From Rhodobacteraceae bacterium UBA6273 (GTDB taxonomy: Bacteria > Pseudomonadota > Alphaproteobacteria > Rhodobacterales > Rhodobacteraceae): a stretch of DNA of 7,053 bases. The stretch lies in assembly GCA_002440625.1 (NCBI GenBank), contig DJUV01000252.1, positions 1 through 7,053 of the forward strand. The letters run 5' to 3'. The notes beneath the pieces are model-generated. The model did no database searches, had not been told where the DNA came from, and saw nothing but the letters and a program-made list of their open reading frames with translations. Position numbers and translations under genes: made by a program. Positions 6,078 through 7,053 of this stretch are shown piece by piece (within the stretch, counting starts at the first letter, position 1; each line of letters opens with the position of its first letter).

Positions 6078-7053
6078 TTGGGTAACGCGAGAAACATCGC
6101 ATTCTGGGTCGTTCTGTTTGTCCTGATCCTTGCGCTGTTCCAGCTGTTCGGCAACGGCCAGAGCACGATGAACGCCCGCACGCTGTCCTATTCCGACTTC
6201 GTGCAGAAGGTGGATAGCGGCGAGGTCAGCGCCGTCGTCATGGATGGCGAGCAGATTCAGGTCCAGACCAAGGACGGCCAGACTTACGTGTCGATCAAGC
6301 CCCAGGGCGAGCAGCTCAATCAGGAACTGGTCGACAACCTGATCGCCAAGAAGGTTTCCGTCCGCGCCGAGCGTCAGCAGCAGTCGGGCTTCTTCTCGGT
6401 CCTGTCGCTCTGGCTGCCGTTCCTTGTCCTCATCGGCATCTGGATTTTCTTCATGAACCGGATGCAGGGCGGCGGGCGCGGTGGCGCGATGGGCTTTGGC
6501 AAGTCGCGCGCGAAACTGCTGACCGAAAAGCATGGCCGTGTGACCTTTGACGACGTGGCCGGCATCGACGAGGCCAAGGAAGAGCTTGAGGAGATCGTCG
6601 AGTTCCTGCGGAACCCGCAGAAATTCTCGCGCCTTGGCGGCAAGATCCCGAAGGGCGCGCTTCTGGTCGGCCCTCCCGGCACGGGTAAGACGCTGCTTGC
6701 CCGGGCTATTGCGGGTGAGGCGGGCGTGCCCTTCTTCACCATCTCGGGTTCCGACTTCGTGGAGATGTTCGTCGGCGTCGGCGCCTCCCGCGTCCGCGAC
6801 ATGTTCGAACAGGCCAAGAAGAACGCCCCCTGCATCGTGTTTATCGACGAGATTGACGCCGTGGGCCGGTCGCGCGGCGTGGGCTACGGCGGTGGCAATG
6901 ATGAACGCGAACAGACGCTGAACCAGCTTCTGGTCGAGATGGACGGGTTTGAAGCCAACGAGGGCATCATCATCGTCGCGGCCACCAACCGGCCCGACGT
7001 GCTTGACCCGGCACTTCTGCGCCCCGGTCGCTTCGACCGTCAGGTGCAGGTGC
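6078..7053 (+). CDS. ftsH: FtsH, membrane AAA+ zinc protease (3' truncated by window)
   Basis: FtsH is a hexameric inner-membrane protease that extracts and degrades misfolded membrane proteins and selected cytosolic regulators. The 325 visible codons start at TTG 6078, after an in-frame stop at 6021-6023. Transmembrane helix 1 is about residues 7-24. A small periplasmic domain follows (about 25-105). Helix 2 is about 108-127, followed by a Gly/Arg-rich turn. The AAA+ module begins near [16 protein letters not shown]. Walker A is GPPGTGKT (198-205, Lys204). The pore motif is in [20 protein letters not shown]. Walker B is IVFIDEID (253-260, Asp257 and Glu258). The second region of homology ends in LLRPGRFDR, with Arg315 and Arg318 as the expected arginine fingers. 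The HEXXH protease domain lies beyond the window. tilS next to ftsH is a common alphaproteobacterial arrangement. No mutation or frameshift is seen. Confidence 0.97.
   Translation, partial: MGNARNIAFWVVLFVLILALFQLFGNGQSTMNARTLSYSDFVQKVDSGEVSAVVMDGEQIQVQTKDGQTYVSIKPQGEQLNQELVDNLIAKKVSVRAERQQQSGFFSVLSLWLPFLVLIGIWIFFMNRMQGGGRGGAMGFGKSRAKLLTEKHGRVTFDDVAGIDEAKEELEEIVEFLRNPQKFSRLGGKIPKGALLVGPPGTGKTLLARAIAGEAGVPFFTISGSDFVEMFVGVGASRVRDMFEQAKKNAPCIVFIDEIDAVGRSRGVGYGGGNDEREQTLNQLLVEMDGFEANEGIIIVAATNRPDVLDPALLRPGRFDRQVQV

Noticed and set aside
1..7053. Mobile element, CRISPR array, tRNA/rRNA gene or novel defence system
   Set aside because: No transposase, phage, integrase or repeat-spacer pattern was seen, and every long stretch is covered by recognised housekeeping genes in a conserved order.

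Overview
The window is a stretch of high-GC alphaproteobacterial chromosome, most likely from the Rhodobacterales (Rhodobacteraceae-like). This placement rests on gene order (tolQ-tolR-tolA-tolB-pal-cpoB-tilS-ftsH), the strong GC bias at third codon positions, and the FtsH N-terminus ([13 protein letters not shown] start), which resembles Rhodobacteraceae FtsH as I remember it. No database search was run. All genes are on the + strand and tightly packed, with no RNA genes, mobile elements or CRISPR arrays.

Layout. 1-168 is the 3' end of tolQ. tolR (172-651) and tolA (668-1858) follow almost without gaps. tolB (1918-3246) comes after a short leader that is in frame with an ATGA overlap at the tolA stop. 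A 105-bp gap (3247-3351) starts with a perfect 20-bp palindrome directly after the tolB stop, and pal (3352-3873) follows. cpoB/ybgF (3881-4732) begins 7 nt after pal. tilS (4729-5997) overlaps the cpoB stop by 4 nt with a GTG start. After an 80-bp gap (5998-6077) holding a promoter-like sequence, ftsH starts from TTG at 6078 and runs off the window after 325 codons.

How the genes work together. TolQ, TolR and TolA form the proton-driven inner-membrane motor. TolB (periplasm) and Pal (outer-membrane lipoprotein bound to peptidoglycan) form the outer-membrane side. CpoB is the periplasmic factor that links Tol to peptidoglycan synthesis during division. Together they keep the envelope layers attached and constrict the outer membrane at division. 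TilS (tRNA-Ile2 lysidine synthase) and FtsH (membrane AAA+ protease) are functionally unrelated but essential housekeeping genes that lie beside the tol cluster in many alphaproteobacteria.

This is a conserved housekeeping region and I see no new system in it. The points worth a second look are small: the palindrome before pal, the two possible tolB starts, the TonB-like proline-rich linker of TolA, the cpoB/tilS overlap, and the possible ftsH promoter across the tilS stop.
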